Below are positions 1-8,408 of a stretch of 64,000 bases of DNA, piece by piece. The notes beneath the pieces were generated by a model that did not search any database, had not been told where the DNA came from, and worked only from the letters and a program-made list of their open reading frames with translations. The DNA is from Haloarcula pelagica (GTDB lineage: Archaea; Halobacteriota; Halobacteria; Halobacteriales; Haloarculaceae), in contig NZ_CP126161.1 in the NCBI RefSeq assembly GCF_030127105.1, positions 1,798,001-1,862,000 on the forward strand, written 5' to 3'. The stretch's first letter is position 1; every line of letters starts with the position of its first letter. Made by a program: the position numbers and the translations under genes.

Positions 1-320
1 CCGGCGACCGTCGAGAGGACGGTACTGCCGACAGTGAACACGAGCGTCGTCGAGAACGCCGACCAGAACCGGGTACTGGACAACAGTCCGACGTAGTTTT
101 CGAGCCCGACCCACGTCGGCGCCCTGTCCGGGTTCAGCGGGACAGTGGTGAAACTGAGATAGACGTTGTAGCCGATCGGATAGAGGATGACGGCGCCGAT
201 GAGGAGGACCGCCGGCAGGATCAACCCGATGCCGAGGAGGGCCTCCCGCTGCTCTGCCGGGGACTCGAAGTACTGATCGAGACCGGTCACGGATGCGAGC
301 CGGGTCCCGACCGACATCAT
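1..320 (-). CDS. Sugar ABC transporter permease, MalF-like (partial)
   Basis: N-terminal 106 residues of an inner-membrane permease of a carbohydrate ABC importer; the rest lies beyond the left edge. Visible are a short cytoplasmic start, a strong membrane helix (about residues 30-52), and the family-typical external stretch containing WVGLENYVGLL before a second helix begins. Its ATG overlaps the stop of the upstream binding-protein gene (ATGA), so the two are translated together. MalF-type permeases normally pair with a MalG-type partner and an ATPase, which would lie further left. Family clear; substrate unknown, although the divergent glycosidase suggests an oligosaccharide. Confidence 0.88.
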   Translation of the reverse strand, partial: MMSVGTRLASVTGLDQYFESPAEQREALLGIGLILPAVLLIGAVILYPIGYNVYLSFTTVPLNPDRAPTWVGLENYVGLLSSTRFWSAFSTTLVFTVGSTVLSTVA

Positions 321-1756
321 TCGAGCGCGTTACGCATCTTCTCTGCCTGTTCGGTCGCGACGGTCTCGGGGTCGTCGCCGCTGATACAGACCCGGTTGAC
401 CGCCTCCGCGACCAGCGATTGGCTGGATATCTGGCCGAACTCCGGAACGAGCGTGCCGTCGACCACGTCGAACCGCTCCATGTTCCCCAGCGCCGACGAG
501 ATCTGGCTGATGGTATCGCTCCAGGCCGAGAGCGTCTCGTTGTCGCGGTACGCGTCGCTCTCGGAGGTCGACTGCAGGACCGGCATCGTGCCGCCGGGCT
601 GGGTGTGCACCCAGTTGACGTAGGAGTCGCCGCTCATGACGTGGTTGACTAAGTCCTCCGACGCAGTGAGTCTGGCGTCGGTGTCGTCGAAGATGCAGTG
701 TCCGAGCACCTGCCCGTACGTGCTGCGTCGCTGTTTCTCGGTCGCCGGTGCGAGCCCCGTGTCGGCGACCATCTCCTCGCCCTCGTCGGCCAGCAGGTCC
801 GGGAGCAGGTACGACGAGTAGAGGAACATGTGTTCCTGCCGGTTCCCGTAGAGGCTCCGCGTGTCGTTGAATGTGACCGAACCCGGCGTGTACTGGCTCA
901 GTTGCTGGTAGTACTCCAGCGTCTCGACCATCTCCTGGGAGTCGAAGACGACGTTCGCGTCTGCGTCGACGACCCGCGCGTCGTTCGACCGGGCGAACTG
1001 CGTGAAACACTGGCGTGCGTACGCGTCGACCTGGGTTCCGAACCCGATACCGTACGTGTTGTTGTCCGGATCGTGGAACGCCTGGGCCGCCGTGAGGATG
1101 GCGTCCCACGTCACGGGCGGTTCGAGCCCCTCCTCCTCGAACGCGCTCTTGCGGTACCAGATGCCCTGGACCCACGCGTCCGCCGGGACGCCGTAGTACC
1201 CGCCGTCACCGTCGCTCATGAACTGCAACGGGCCGTCCCGGAAGTCGTCCTCGCCGATCTCGTCGACGACCGATGTCGTGCTCTCCGCGGAGAGCGTGCC
1301 GTCGGCACCGAGGCGCTGGATCGTCTGGATCGCGAGCAGCCCCACGTTCGGCAGGGTGTCCGACGCGACCGCGCTGGACAGCTGTTCGGAGATGTCGTCG
1401 TTGTCGACGTACCGGGTGTTGACGGTCGTGCCGGCGCTGTCCTCGAAGTCGCTGACGATGGTGTTGATCGGTTCCCGGAAGTCGTCGCCGTTGTGGATGT
1501 TCCAGTAGCCGATCTCGCTCGCGGTCTCTTCTCCGCCACCGCCGCTCCCGCCGTCACCGCTGCCGCCGTCGCCACTGCCGCCGTCACCGCTGCCGCCGTC
1601 ACCACTGCCGCCATCGCCGCTACCGCCGTCGCCGCCACAACCGGCCAGCCCGGCCGCAGCAGCGATACTCCCGAGTTCGAGGAGCCGTCGCCGACTCAGC
1701 GACTGTCGCTCTGTTCCCGCCGCCCGATCGTGCCGCGTGTTATCATGCGGAGGCAT
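317..1756 (-). CDS. Sugar ABC transporter binding lipoprotein
   Basis: Extracellular solute-binding protein family 1, 479 residues. The N-terminus has a twin-arginine type signal (SRRRLLELG) ending in a lipobox (LAGCGG), so the mature protein should be lipid-anchored outside the membrane. A low-complexity linker of GDGGS units (about residues 41-73) follows, then the two-lobed binding domain. It caps the operon with the permease next to it (4-bp overlap). TTTAAA at 1781-1786 places the transcript start at the ATG, so the gene is probably leaderless. An inverted repeat just upstream may bind a regulator. A second protein of the same design is encoded at 11120-12547. Confidence 0.92.
   Translation of the reverse strand: MPPHDNTRHDRAAGTERQSLSRRRLLELGSIAAAAGLAGCGGDGGSGDGGSGDGGSGDGGSGDGGSGDGGSGGGGEETASEIGYWNIHNGDDFREPINTIVSDFEDSAGTTVNTRYVDNDDISEQLSSAVASDTLPNVGLLAIQTIQRLGADGTLSAESTTSVVDEIGEDDFRDGPLQFMSDGDGGYYGVPADAWVQGIWYRKSAFEEEGLEPPVTWDAILTAAQAFHDPDNNTYGIGFGTQVDAYARQCFTQFARSNDARVVDADANVVFDSQEMVETLEYYQQLSQYTPGSVTFNDTRSLYGNRQEHMFLYSSYLLPDLLADEGEEMVADTGLAPATEKQRRSTYGQVLGHCIFDDTDARLTASEDLVNHVMSGDSYVNWVHTQPGGTMPVLQSTSESDAYRDNETLSAWSDTISQISSALGNMERFDVVDGTLVPEFGQISSQSLVAEAVNRVCISGDDPETVATEQAEKMRNALE
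1537..1636 (-). repeat. 15-bp tandem repeat coding a GDGGS linker
   Basis: About six slightly diverged 15-bp units encode Gly-Asp-Gly-Gly-Ser just after the lipobox Cys of the binding protein. The units differ mainly at third positions, so this is an in-frame minisatellite that forms a flexible tether between membrane anchor and binding domain. Confidence 0.8.
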
Positions 1757-1780
1757 ATGTAGAACTGTTTGTAATAATCA

Positions 1781-1786
1781 TTTAAA
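1781..1786 (-). promoter_or_regulatory. TATA box of the binding-protein operon
   Basis: TTTAAA lies about 26 bases before the ATG at 1756, the spacing expected for a leaderless archaeal transcript. Confidence 0.5.
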
Positions 1787-1798
1787 ACTCTATTGGAT

Positions 1799-1818
1799 AA
1801 CAACCTCTCGGAGTTGTT
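1799..1818. promoter_or_regulatory. Inverted repeat in divergent sugar promoter
   Basis: AACAAC and GTTGTT flank eight bases between the divergent binding-protein operon and glycosidase gene. It lies upstream of both presumed TATA boxes and is a candidate operator for a sugar-responsive regulator. It does not match the TrmB consensus as I know it. Confidence 0.4.
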
Positions 1819-1834
1819 GTGTTCATCCAAAGTG

Positions 1835-1840
1835 TTATTT
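1835..1840 (+). promoter_or_regulatory. TATA-like element of the debranching gene
   Basis: TTATTT centred near 1838 predicts a transcript start near 1864. That is exactly the ATG of a 20-codon reading frame ahead of the glycosidase start at 1931. Confidence 0.4.
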
Positions 1841-1863
1841 TTCTGCCCTTCACAGTCTGAGCT

Positions 1864-1926
1864 ATGGCCCCAATCCGGATCGAACCGACCCCCGAAGACC
1901 AGCGTGAAACTGTCCCGCGAGGGTGA
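1864..1926 (+). CDS. Possible 20-residue leader peptide
   Basis: ATG at 1864 opens a 20-codon frame (MAPIRIEPTPEDQRETVPRG). Its TGA ends four bases before the ATG of the debranching gene, and its last codons contain that gene's purine-rich ribosome site (GAGGGTGA). The predicted transcript start coincides with this ATG, so it could be a leaderless leader peptide coupled to the enzyme gene. It could equally be chance; only position supports it. Confidence 0.3.
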   Translation: MAPIRIEPTPEDQRETVPRG

Positions 1927-1930
1927 ACAG

Positions 1931-3955
1931 ATGACCCAGGAGACGCTCGTCGACGGGTACACGTACCTGGTGTTCCCGACCGCCACCCACGCCGACATCA
2001 CCGCCGGTGACACTGGCGGGCTGTACGACCGTGACACGCGGTACCTCTCTGAGCTGTCCTGTGACGTTGCGACGGGAACGCTGACGCGGCTCCAGTCGAC
2101 GCTGGTCTCGCCGCGGAGCCGAACCGAGACGTTCGTGCCGGCCGCGACCGGGGTGAACACGATGACCGGCACCGGGGAAGTCGCGAAACACACGGACCGG
2201 TCGTTCACGCGCCGCCTCAGCGTGACCGAGGGACACGGTGCGGTCCAGACGATCACCGTCCGCAACCACTCGCCCGACCCCGAGTCGGTGGAGTTGCGAC
2301 TCGGGTTCGAGGCCGACTTCGCCGACGTGTTCGAGGTCCGCGGGTTCGAGGCCGACATCAACCGGACGGTCGAGACCCGCATCGCCGAGGACACCGTCCA
2401 CAAGAGCTACTCGTTCACACACGGCGACGCGGACACGAGGTACGCGACGACGGTCGCGTTCGACCCCGCGCCCACGAGCCTGACCGACGACGAGGCGCGG
2501 TTCTCCCTCGGCGTCGAGCCCCGGGACACCGCGACCGTGACGACCCGGATCGGCCTCGACGACGCCCTTCCCTCGGCGGAGACGGCGTCGGGCGACACGG
2601 ACCGCGTCGACATCCCCGCCGTCCCCACGGCCGACGACGAACTCGCTGGCGTGGTCGAACAGGCCGCGGCGGACCTCCGCGCCCTGACCACCGACACCGA
2701 GTACGGCCGCGTCCCGCTGGCCGGGACGCCGTGGTTCGCCGCCCCCTTCGGTCGGGACGCGCTCATCACGGCGTATCAGGCGCTCCCGGTCGCCCCGGAA
2801 CTGGCGGCCGGGACCTTGCGGTATCTCGCGGCACACCAGGGCCAGCGGACCGACGACCGCCGTGAAGAGGAACCGGGGAAGATCTTTCACGAGCAGCGCC
2901 AGGGGGAGCTCGCGGCTCGCGGACTCGTGCCACACACGCCGTACTACGGCACGATCGACGCGACGCCGCTGTGGGTCCTCCTGCTGGCCGAGACCTGCGA
3001 CTGGCGGGGGACCCCGGCGTTGGCCGCCGACCTCGCCGAGTCGTTGCGGGCGGCCCTCGACTGGGTGTACGAGACGAGTACGTCGGGGCCCGACGACCCG
3101 TTTCTCTACTACACGGCCACCGGCACCGCCCTGGCACACAGGGCCTGGAAGGACACGACCGCAAGCGTCCGGTTCGCCGACGGGACGACCGCCGACGGGC
3201 CCCTCGCCGTCGCGGAGGTACAGGGCTACGCCGCAGCCGCTCTCCGGCGCGGGAGTTCGCTCCTGGGCCGGATCGCCCGTCACGAGGCTTCCGCCGACGT
3301 ATCGACGGACCGGTGCGTGGAGTACCGCGACCGGGCCAGCGCCATCGAACGGCGCTTCGACGACCAGTTCTGGCTCCCCGACCGCTCGTTCTACGGCCTC
3401 GCGAAGACCGGCGCGGGCGATATCGTCGACGCGGTGACCTCGAACGTCGGCCACTGTCTGTGGACCGGTCTCGTCCCGGAAGCCAGAGCCGGGGCGGTCG
3501 TCGAGACGCTCCAACAGCCTGAGCTGGCCGATAGCTGGGGGATCCGAACGATGAGCGCCACCGACGCCGGCTACAGTCCCGTGTCGTACCACGCCGGGGG
3601 CGTCTGGCCACACGACACGTCGCTGGTCGCCGTCGGACTCGGCCGCTACGGCTACGGCGATGTCGCGGAACGGATCGGCCGGCACGTCCTCGTCGCCGGC
3701 GCACGGACGCGACACGAACGCCTCCCGGAGCTGTACTGTGGCTTCGACCGCGAGACCGCCCCGACGCCGTACCCAGCGACCTGTGTCCCACAGGCGTGGG
3801 GCGCCGGCGCACCGTTCGCACTGCTCCGGGCGGCGTTCGGACTCAGCCCGGCCGACGACGGGACCGTCGTCTCGACCCGGTCGTCGTCGCTGTTCCCGGA
3901 GCGCGCGCTCGACCCCGTACGCGACCGCTGGGGCGGCGTCGAGCGGCGACGGTAG
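1931..3955 (+). CDS. Amylo-alpha-1,6-glucosidase / glycogen debranching family protein
   Basis: 674-residue cytoplasmic protein. The N-terminal beta-rich part (to about residue 200, with LYDRDTRYLSEL) matches the glycogen-debranching N-terminal domain; the rest is an (alpha/alpha)6 barrel with PWFAAPFGRDALI near residue 270 and GGVWPHDTSLVAVGL near 555, as in GH15/GH63-like debranching enzymes. The start at 1931 is chosen for the GAGGGTGA ribosome site just upstream and because homology begins at once (TLVDGYTYLVF). It faces the sugar-uptake operon across a shared promoter region, suggesting it processes imported or stored alpha-glucans. Exact linkage specificity is inferred. Confidence 0.85.
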   Translation: MTQETLVDGYTYLVFPTATHADITAGDTGGLYDRDTRYLSELSCDVATGTLTRLQSTLVSPRSRTETFVPAATGVNTMTGTGEVAKHTDRSFTRRLSVTEGHGAVQTITVRNHSPDPESVELRLGFEADFADVFEVRGFEADINRTVETRIAEDTVHKSYSFTHGDADTRYATTVAFDPAPTSLTDDEARFSLGVEPRDTATVTTRIGLDDALPSAETASGDTDRVDIPAVPTADDELAGVVEQAAADLRALTTDTEYGRVPLAGTPWFAAPFGRDALITAYQALPVAPELAAGTLRYLAAHQGQRTDDRREEEPGKIFHEQRQGELAARGLVPHTPYYGTIDATPLWVLLLAETCDWRGTPALAADLAESLRAALDWVYETSTSGPDDPFLYYTATGTALAHRAWKDTTASVRFADGTTADGPLAVAEVQGYAAAALRRGSSLLGRIARHEASADVSTDRCVEYRDRASAIERRFDDQFWLPDRSFYGLAKTGAGDIVDAVTSNVGHCLWTGLVPEARAGAVVETLQQPELADSWGIRTMSATDAGYSPVSYHAGGVWPHDTSLVAVGLGRYGYGDVAERIGRHVLVAGARTRHERLPELYCGFDRETAPTPYPATCVPQAWGAGAPFALLRAAFGLSPADDGTVVSTRSSSLFPERALDPVRDRWGGVERRR

Positions 3956-4070
3956 CACACAGGTCGGCGCTGGCACCGTCGGCTGGCCGGTGCCGACGGC
4001 GCTCGTCACCCGCTCCCGGACGGCAGTCCCGGGACGCTTTTATCCGATCACCGACTACGTGTCCCCACGC

Positions 4071-4523
4071 GTGGCCATCACCGACAAGATCTACGTCAAG
4101 AACCACCAGCAACTCGCCTCCCAGTTAGAGACGAGTTTCCCGAAAGGGGCCTTCAGCGGCGCGACGCTCGACATCCTCTTCCAGGGGGAGGGGCTGGTCA
4201 AACTCGACGACGCGACCCGGGATCGGGTGCTGGATTTCGCCGAGGACTTCATGGACTGTGAGTGCCAGGGGGCGCCCCACTGTGGCTGTCCGGAGCGGAA
4301 GTTCGTCGCGTACCTCCTGGAACTGCGCGAACAGGGGATGGGACCGGACGCGATCGTCGACGTGATGACCGACGACTACATGCTCTATGCCTACCCCGGC
4401 GATATCCTCTCCTTTCTCGACGACTCCGTCCGGACGCTCGAAGCGGTCGAGACGCTGGCGGATGTCGAGGGAGAGAACGAGGTCGCAGACGAAACACGCA
4501 ACCGCCGCCAGCGGTTGTTATAG
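4071..4523 (+). CDS. Conserved haloarchaeal protein, DUF5814-like
   Basis: 150 residues, GTG start (VAITDKIYVKNHQQ). From memory it matches the haloarchaeal domain called DUF5814, which also occurs fused to DEAD-box helicases. A cysteine cluster near residues 62-74 (CECQGAPHCGCPERK) may bind a metal. The rest is acidic and helical with no catalytic motif I recognise. TTTTAT at about 4037 fits a leaderless start at the GTG. Its stop overlaps the 3' end of the converging ribbon-helix-helix gene by six bases. Function unknown. Confidence 0.7.
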   Translation: MAITDKIYVKNHQQLASQLETSFPKGAFSGATLDILFQGEGLVKLDDATRDRVLDFAEDFMDCECQGAPHCGCPERKFVAYLLELREQGMGPDAIVDVMTDDYMLYAYPGDILSFLDDSVRTLEAVETLADVEGENEVADETRNRRQRLL

Positions 4524-4952
4524 CTCTTCGAAACTGCCGATCCGGTAGGACGCGGCGTCGTCTTCCTCCTCGTCGTCCAGGTCTTCGAGGTGGATCACCT
4601 CGTCCTGGTCCATCTGATCGAGTTGCTGGCGGAGTTTCGTGACGTAGCGTTTGTGTTCTTCGAGTTGCTCGCGGAGGTGTTCGGCCTCCAGTTCCAGCCG
4701 TTCGTGTTCCCGGACGAAGCTCTTCGGGACCTCGACCTTCGGCGGGAAGCTCTCGGTGCTGGACTCTTCGGCGGCCGCTTCCAGTTCGTGCTCGGGGGCG
4801 ACTTTCACCTGGCCGTCGTGGGCGACCAGCGTGTCGACGTAGTCCCGGAACACCGCGGAAAGCGAGATGTCGCGCTCCTCGGCGATCTCGCGGAGCGTCT
4901 CGAACTTGTCCTCGCTCACGCGGAAGGAGATCGTCTTGTTTTTGTTGCCCAT
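4518..4952 (-). CDS. Ribbon-helix-helix protein with coiled-coil tail
   Basis: 144 residues. The first 45 (KTISFRVSEDKFETLREIAE, then SLSAVFRDYV) have the beta-strand/two-helix pattern of Arc/MetJ-type DNA-binding proteins. A long charged coiled coil follows (about 82-118), then an acidic tail. Such proteins bind DNA as dimers; the coiled coil probably sets oligomer state. It stands alone, converging with the DUF5814-like gene. Targets unknown. Confidence 0.8.
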   Translation of the reverse strand: MGNKNKTISFRVSEDKFETLREIAEERDISLSAVFRDYVDTLVAHDGQVKVAPEHELEAAAEESSTESFPPKVEVPKSFVREHERLELEAEHLREQLEEHKRYVTKLRQQLDQMDQDEVIHLEDLDDEEEDDAASYRIGSFEEL

Positions 4953-5040
4953 CGTTGTCTCCTAGTCGTCCGTCCTCGTATTTAATCGTTTGTCAGACGC
5001 TCGCACGTTCACGAGACGGCTGAAAGAAACGGCGACCACA

Positions 5041-5053
5041 GCGGTTTAACCGC
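5041..5053 (+). promoter_or_regulatory. Palindrome over TATA of VOC gene
   Basis: GCGGTT-T-AACCGC is a perfect inverted repeat whose centre supplies the TTTAA core about 26 bases before the ATG at 5073. A protein bound here would block the promoter, so it may be a repressor operator. Confidence 0.45.
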
Positions 5054-5072
5054 CGCCGCTCTGGCGTTCGGT

Positions 5073-5489
5073 ATGGACGCGACAGCACACCACTACGCGA
5101 TCACCGTCGAGGACCTCGAACGCTCGATCGAGTTCTACCGGGACAGTCTCGGCCTGGACGTTCTCTCCCGCTTTTCCGTCGGCGGTGAGGCCTTCGCCAC
5201 CGGGGTCGGCGTCGACGGCGCCAGCGCCGAGTTCGCGCATCTAGACGCCGGCGACGCCCGTCTGGAGCTGGTCAGCTACGATCCCGAAGGCGATCAGCGA
5301 CCGGCGCCACGGCTCAACGAACCGGGCGCGACACACCTGGGGCTGGAAGTCGACGATCTCGCCGCCGTCGCCGACGAACTCCCGGCCGATGTCGAGACGC
5401 TCAGCGAGCCACAGACGACCGAGAGCGGGACGGCGATTCTCTTCGTCGTCGACCCCGAGGGGAACCTGGTCGAACTGCTCGAACCCTGA
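5073..5489 (+). CDS. VOC family protein (glyoxalase/epimerase-like)
   Basis: 138 residues with two beta-alpha-beta-beta-beta repeats of the vicinal oxygen chelate superfamily. Likely metal ligands are the His near residue 7 (AHHYAITVEDL), the Glu of ARLELVSYD, the His of THLGLEVDDL and the Glu of NLVELLEP. Members include lactoylglutathione lyase and methylmalonyl-CoA epimerase; the length suits either. No neighbour names the substrate. The gene looks leaderless, with a palindrome across its TATA region. Confidence 0.8.
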   Translation: MDATAHHYAITVEDLERSIEFYRDSLGLDVLSRFSVGGEAFATGVGVDGASAEFAHLDAGDARLELVSYDPEGDQRPAPRLNEPGATHLGLEVDDLAAVADELPADVETLSEPQTTESGTAILFVVDPEGNLVELLEP

Positions 5490-5503
5490 GACGCGAGCCG
5501 AGA

Positions 5504-6295
5504 TCAGTCGCTCGTCCGGGCCGTGAGCCACTCGACCGTTCGTCTGTCCTGTTCCCTGTCCTCGTCCGCGGGACGCTCGCCCGGCCTGACGAATCCGTGA
5601 TCGGCGTCCTCGATCGTGTGGAACGCAGCGCCCTTTCGTCGAGCCACCCGTCGCGTGTCGTCGTACGGGACGATCTCGTCGGCGGTGCCGTGGACGACCA
5701 GCGCGGGGACGGTACTCTCGACGAACCGCTCGCCCGGCGCGTATCGGTGGAGTTCCTCGTAGAGGACCCGGCCCATGCTGAACTCCTCGTCGAGCGGGAG
5801 CGCACCGTCGGCGTAGAGCGTCTCCAGCCGCTCGCCCGTGAAGTGATGCCTGCCCCACTCGACGCTCGGATCGAGGAACGTTCCCTCGATGTCCAGGACC
5901 GGGTTCCAGAGGGCGACGCCGGCGATATCCTCGGCGTACCGATCGAGCGAGAGGCACGTCGACACCGCGCCGAAGCTCTTGGCGACGACGAAGTAGGGGC
6001 CGTCGAACTCGGTGACGGTGTGTTCGAAGGCCGCCTCGAAGTCCAGCAACTCCCCGCCGATAGTCACGCCCGCCGACTCGCCGTCGCTGTCGCCGTGGCC
6101 GCGGTAGGTGAACCGGACCACGTCGAATCCGGCCGTCGTGAGCCTGTCGGCGAGTCTTACGAACATCCCCCCTTCGTCCATGTCCTGGGTGATGCCGTGT
6201 GCGAGCAGTACGGTACCGACGGCGTCAGCGTCGGCCAGATGCTGTGCGACACGTATCGAGAGGCCGTCGGCTGTCCGGAGAGTAGCCGTGTCCAT
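5504..6295 (-). CDS. Alpha/beta hydrolase
   Basis: 263 residues. Oxyanion-loop motif VLLAHGITQD, nucleophile elbow VAKSFGAVS (Ser in A-K-S-F-G, a G-x-S-x-G variant), acid in HGTADEIVPYDD and histidine in IEDADHGF make a complete Ser-Asp-His triad. Size and the late HGTAD/DADH pattern resemble serine aminopeptidase or esterase-like hydrolases of the YitV/FrsA type. I chose the ATG at 6295 because similarity begins there. It follows the RPA pair on the same strand after a 72-bp gap and may share its transcript. Substrate unknown. Confidence 0.82.
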   Translation of the reverse strand: MDTATLRTADGLSIRVAQHLADADAVGTVLLAHGITQDMDEGGMFVRLADRLTTAGFDVVRFTYRGHGDSDGESAGVTIGGELLDFEAAFEHTVTEFDGPYFVVAKSFGAVSTCLSLDRYAEDIAGVALWNPVLDIEGTFLDPSVEWGRHHFTGERLETLYADGALPLDEEFSMGRVLYEELHRYAPGERFVESTVPALVVHGTADEIVPYDDTRRVARRKGAAFHTIEDADHGFVRPGERPADEDREQDRRTVEWLTARTSD

Positions 6296-6367
6296 TCGTC
6301 GGAGCGAGTGGGGGCGAACGGAAATCGGTTGCGCGACTGTGCGCGCCACACGACGGTGCGGCCTCGC

Positions 6368-6979
6368 TCAGTCGGCGCTGGCTTCCGCTTGCTCGTCCTG
6401 CATGCTCTCCAGCGCGCCGACGACGGACTGGCGGTACGGCTCGATGTCGTCGCCGTACTCCTCGTGGGCCATCGTCACGTACTCGTCGGTCGCCGGGTCG
6501 TCGGGGTCGGCGTCGGTGAACCGCTGGATGCGCTCGAGCGTCCGTTCGGCGGTCTCTGCGACCCACCGATCCCGGGTCGCCTCGTCGACTTCCGAGATCG
6601 ACTCCGGCCGGACGGAGACGTTCACGTCGCCCTCGTCGGTCTCGTAGGTTCGGGGTTTGCCGACGACGGCGACGTAGGCAGGCGGTTCCAGTTCCCGCAG
6701 CATCGACGCGGCGTCGGGCTGGTACTGCCCGGCGTACATGAAGAACGTGTCGCCGTTGGGATCGACGACACGGCCCTGCCAGTACTCGCTGTCCTCGCCG
6801 ACATCCTCGGTCTCGGTCAGCGTCCCGACGAGGAACACGCGGTTGGCGCGCTCGCCGGTCGGCAGGAGGACGTACACCGGTGCACGGTCGTCGTCGGACT
6901 CCTTGAACGTGTAACTCGAATCGTTGAACTCGCGGGCGAAGACGCGGCGGGCGACTTCGCGGGTGGGTGTACTCGCCAT
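6368..6979 (-). CDS. rpap3: RPA-associated protein, COG3390 (Rpap3-like)
   Basis: 203-residue partner of the single-stranded DNA-binding protein encoded directly upstream; the RPA stop (6980-6982) abuts this ATG with no spacer. An OB-fold-like region is visible (VYVLLPTGERANRVFLVGTL, then PNGDTFFMYAGQYQP). In Haloferax each RPA gene is followed by such a COG3390 gene and the two proteins bind each other in DNA repair and replication. The symbol follows the Haloferax rpa3-rpap3 pair, whose architecture and size fit best. Confidence 0.85.
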   Translation of the reverse strand: MASTPTREVARRVFAREFNDSSYTFKESDDDRAPVYVLLPTGERANRVFLVGTLTETEDVGEDSEYWQGRVVDPNGDTFFMYAGQYQPDAASMLRELEPPAYVAVVGKPRTYETDEGDVNVSVRPESISEVDEATRDRWVAETAERTLERIQRFTDADPDDPATDEYVTMAHEEYGDDIEPYRQSVVGALESMQDEQAEASAD

Positions 6980-7918
6980 CTAGATCGACCTCGCTTTGAT
7001 CAGCAGTTCGTCCGCATCCACTGGTCCGGTGAGCCGCTCCTGTTCGTCGGCCAGGACGTAGCGGCCGAAGGTCGGTCCGGTGACCCGGTAGTAGCGCCCG
7101 AGGATGCCTTCGCGCATCTCGTCGGCCACGACCGTGGTGTCCAGCGCGTCCATGGCCATCTCCTTTGCCTCCTCCAGGGAGATACCGGTGAGCCGTTCGG
7201 TCGCTTCCTCGTCGAAGATGACCTCGGTGACCTCCTCGCCGTCGTCCAACACGCCCTTGATCCGGAGGTCGAACTCGCCCTCGACCTCGCCGTGTTCGCT
7301 ACAGCGGCCGTTCTGGAGGACGCGGGTGCAGTCGTCCTCGGGACAGCGTTTGATGAGGCCCGAGCCCGACTGGATGTCGACCAGCGCGCCCTCGACCTCG
7401 ACGCTGTCGTCGCCGACCTCGATCTCCTCGTCGAGTTCCTCGATGGTGGTCGTCCGATTGAGCTTCACGGAGAATCGGCCCTGGTACTCGTCCGTGACGA
7501 CGTTGCGCAGGGCGTAGGAGGTCCCTTCGGAGAGCTCCGGGAGGTCGGATTTCGACCACTTGGTGAACTTGATCGTGCCCGTCTCGTCGCCCAGGAGCCC
7601 GACCTGTGCGACGGCGTCGGCGCGGGGCTCCCACAGTTCGACGACGGTGACGCGCATGTCGACCCACTCTTCGGGCGCGTCGACATCGCTCACCTGGACC
7701 TGCTCGTTGCCGCCGCCACTGGCGAGTTGGTCCCGGTCCATGCCGGCCTCGTCTAAGTACGTGTTGACGACGCTCCGGCGCGCTTCGTTGACGGGAACCT
7801 GATAGTCGTTGACGAGTGTGTCCAGCCGTTCCTGAACGTCCTCGACAGCGAGGTCCAGCTGGTCGGCGAACTGCTCGTGTATCTCTTCGGCTTGGGTACG
7901 CAAATCTGTTGCAGTCAT
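6980..7918 (-). CDS. rpa3: Replication protein A, zinc-finger type (Rpa3-like)
   Basis: 312-residue single-stranded DNA-binding protein. A helical N-terminus (1-70) is followed by one or two OB folds (about 75-190, with EEWVDMRVTVVELWEP and TIKFTKWSKSDLPEL) and a zinc finger near 204-222 (CPEDDCTRVLQNGRCSEHGE) leading into the C-terminal domain. At 312 residues it matches the shorter haloarchaeal RPA with zinc finger rather than the three-OB-fold type of about 480. First gene of an operon with its partner. It coats ssDNA in replication and repair. Confidence 0.88.
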   Translation of the reverse strand: MTATDLRTQAEEIHEQFADQLDLAVEDVQERLDTLVNDYQVPVNEARRSVVNTYLDEAGMDRDQLASGGGNEQVQVSDVDAPEEWVDMRVTVVELWEPRADAVAQVGLLGDETGTIKFTKWSKSDLPELSEGTSYALRNVVTDEYQGRFSVKLNRTTTIEELDEEIEVGDDSVEVEGALVDIQSGSGLIKRCPEDDCTRVLQNGRCSEHGEVEGEFDLRIKGVLDDGEEVTEVIFDEEATERLTGISLEEAKEMAMDALDTTVVADEMREGILGRYYRVTGPTFGRYVLADEQERLTGPVDADELLIKARSI

Positions 7919-8079
7919 TGGCGTTCACTGTCTCCGCCTGGTTTTCGATGGGAGACACCTGAGCGTTGGTCGCCTTCGGATATAAACACTCGCCCGGCGG
8001 AGTGAAAGTGAAACCGACGGACGTGTCGGTGGACGCGAGCGCGGGAAGATTGATCCGTTGCCGGCCGCAACTGTGTGGT

Positions 8080-8370
8080 ATGGCCGACGGTGACGGCGAC
8101 CGGATCGCGCGCTTTATCAGCAACACGCTCCGGTCGGCCGGACAGCAGTTGTCGGACGCCAAACGGGCCTACAGCGACGGGAAACGGGCCGCGCTGGCCG
8201 GGCTCCCCCGCGACGAGGACGGGCGCGCGAAGGTCGTCTGTCGCCGCCATGCCGACCGGCGGGCCGTCTCGCTGGACGCGCAGGCCCGCCCGGACTGTTT
8301 CGACGCCGACCACCCCGACTGTCAGGGCTGTGTCGAGGACATCCGCGACGGGACCGTCGAGACGTGGTGA
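8080..8370 (+). CDS. Conserved small haloarchaeal protein
   Basis: 96 residues, divergent from the RPA operon. The N-terminal half is a basic amphipathic helix (RIARFISNTLRSAGQQL). The C-terminal half carries Cys/His residues that could hold zinc (CRRHADRR, then CFDADHPDCQGC). I do not recognise the family. The start is the ATG after GTGTGGT; upstream in-frame codons read like promoter DNA. No function assigned. Confidence 0.65.
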   Translation: MADGDGDRIARFISNTLRSAGQQLSDAKRAYSDGKRAALAGLPRDEDGRAKVVCRRHADRRAVSLDAQARPDCFDADHPDCQGCVEDIRDGTVETW

Positions 8371-8408
8371 CCCCACAGCTTTGAGACGGACCGGCGACAA
8401 CGCCGGGT

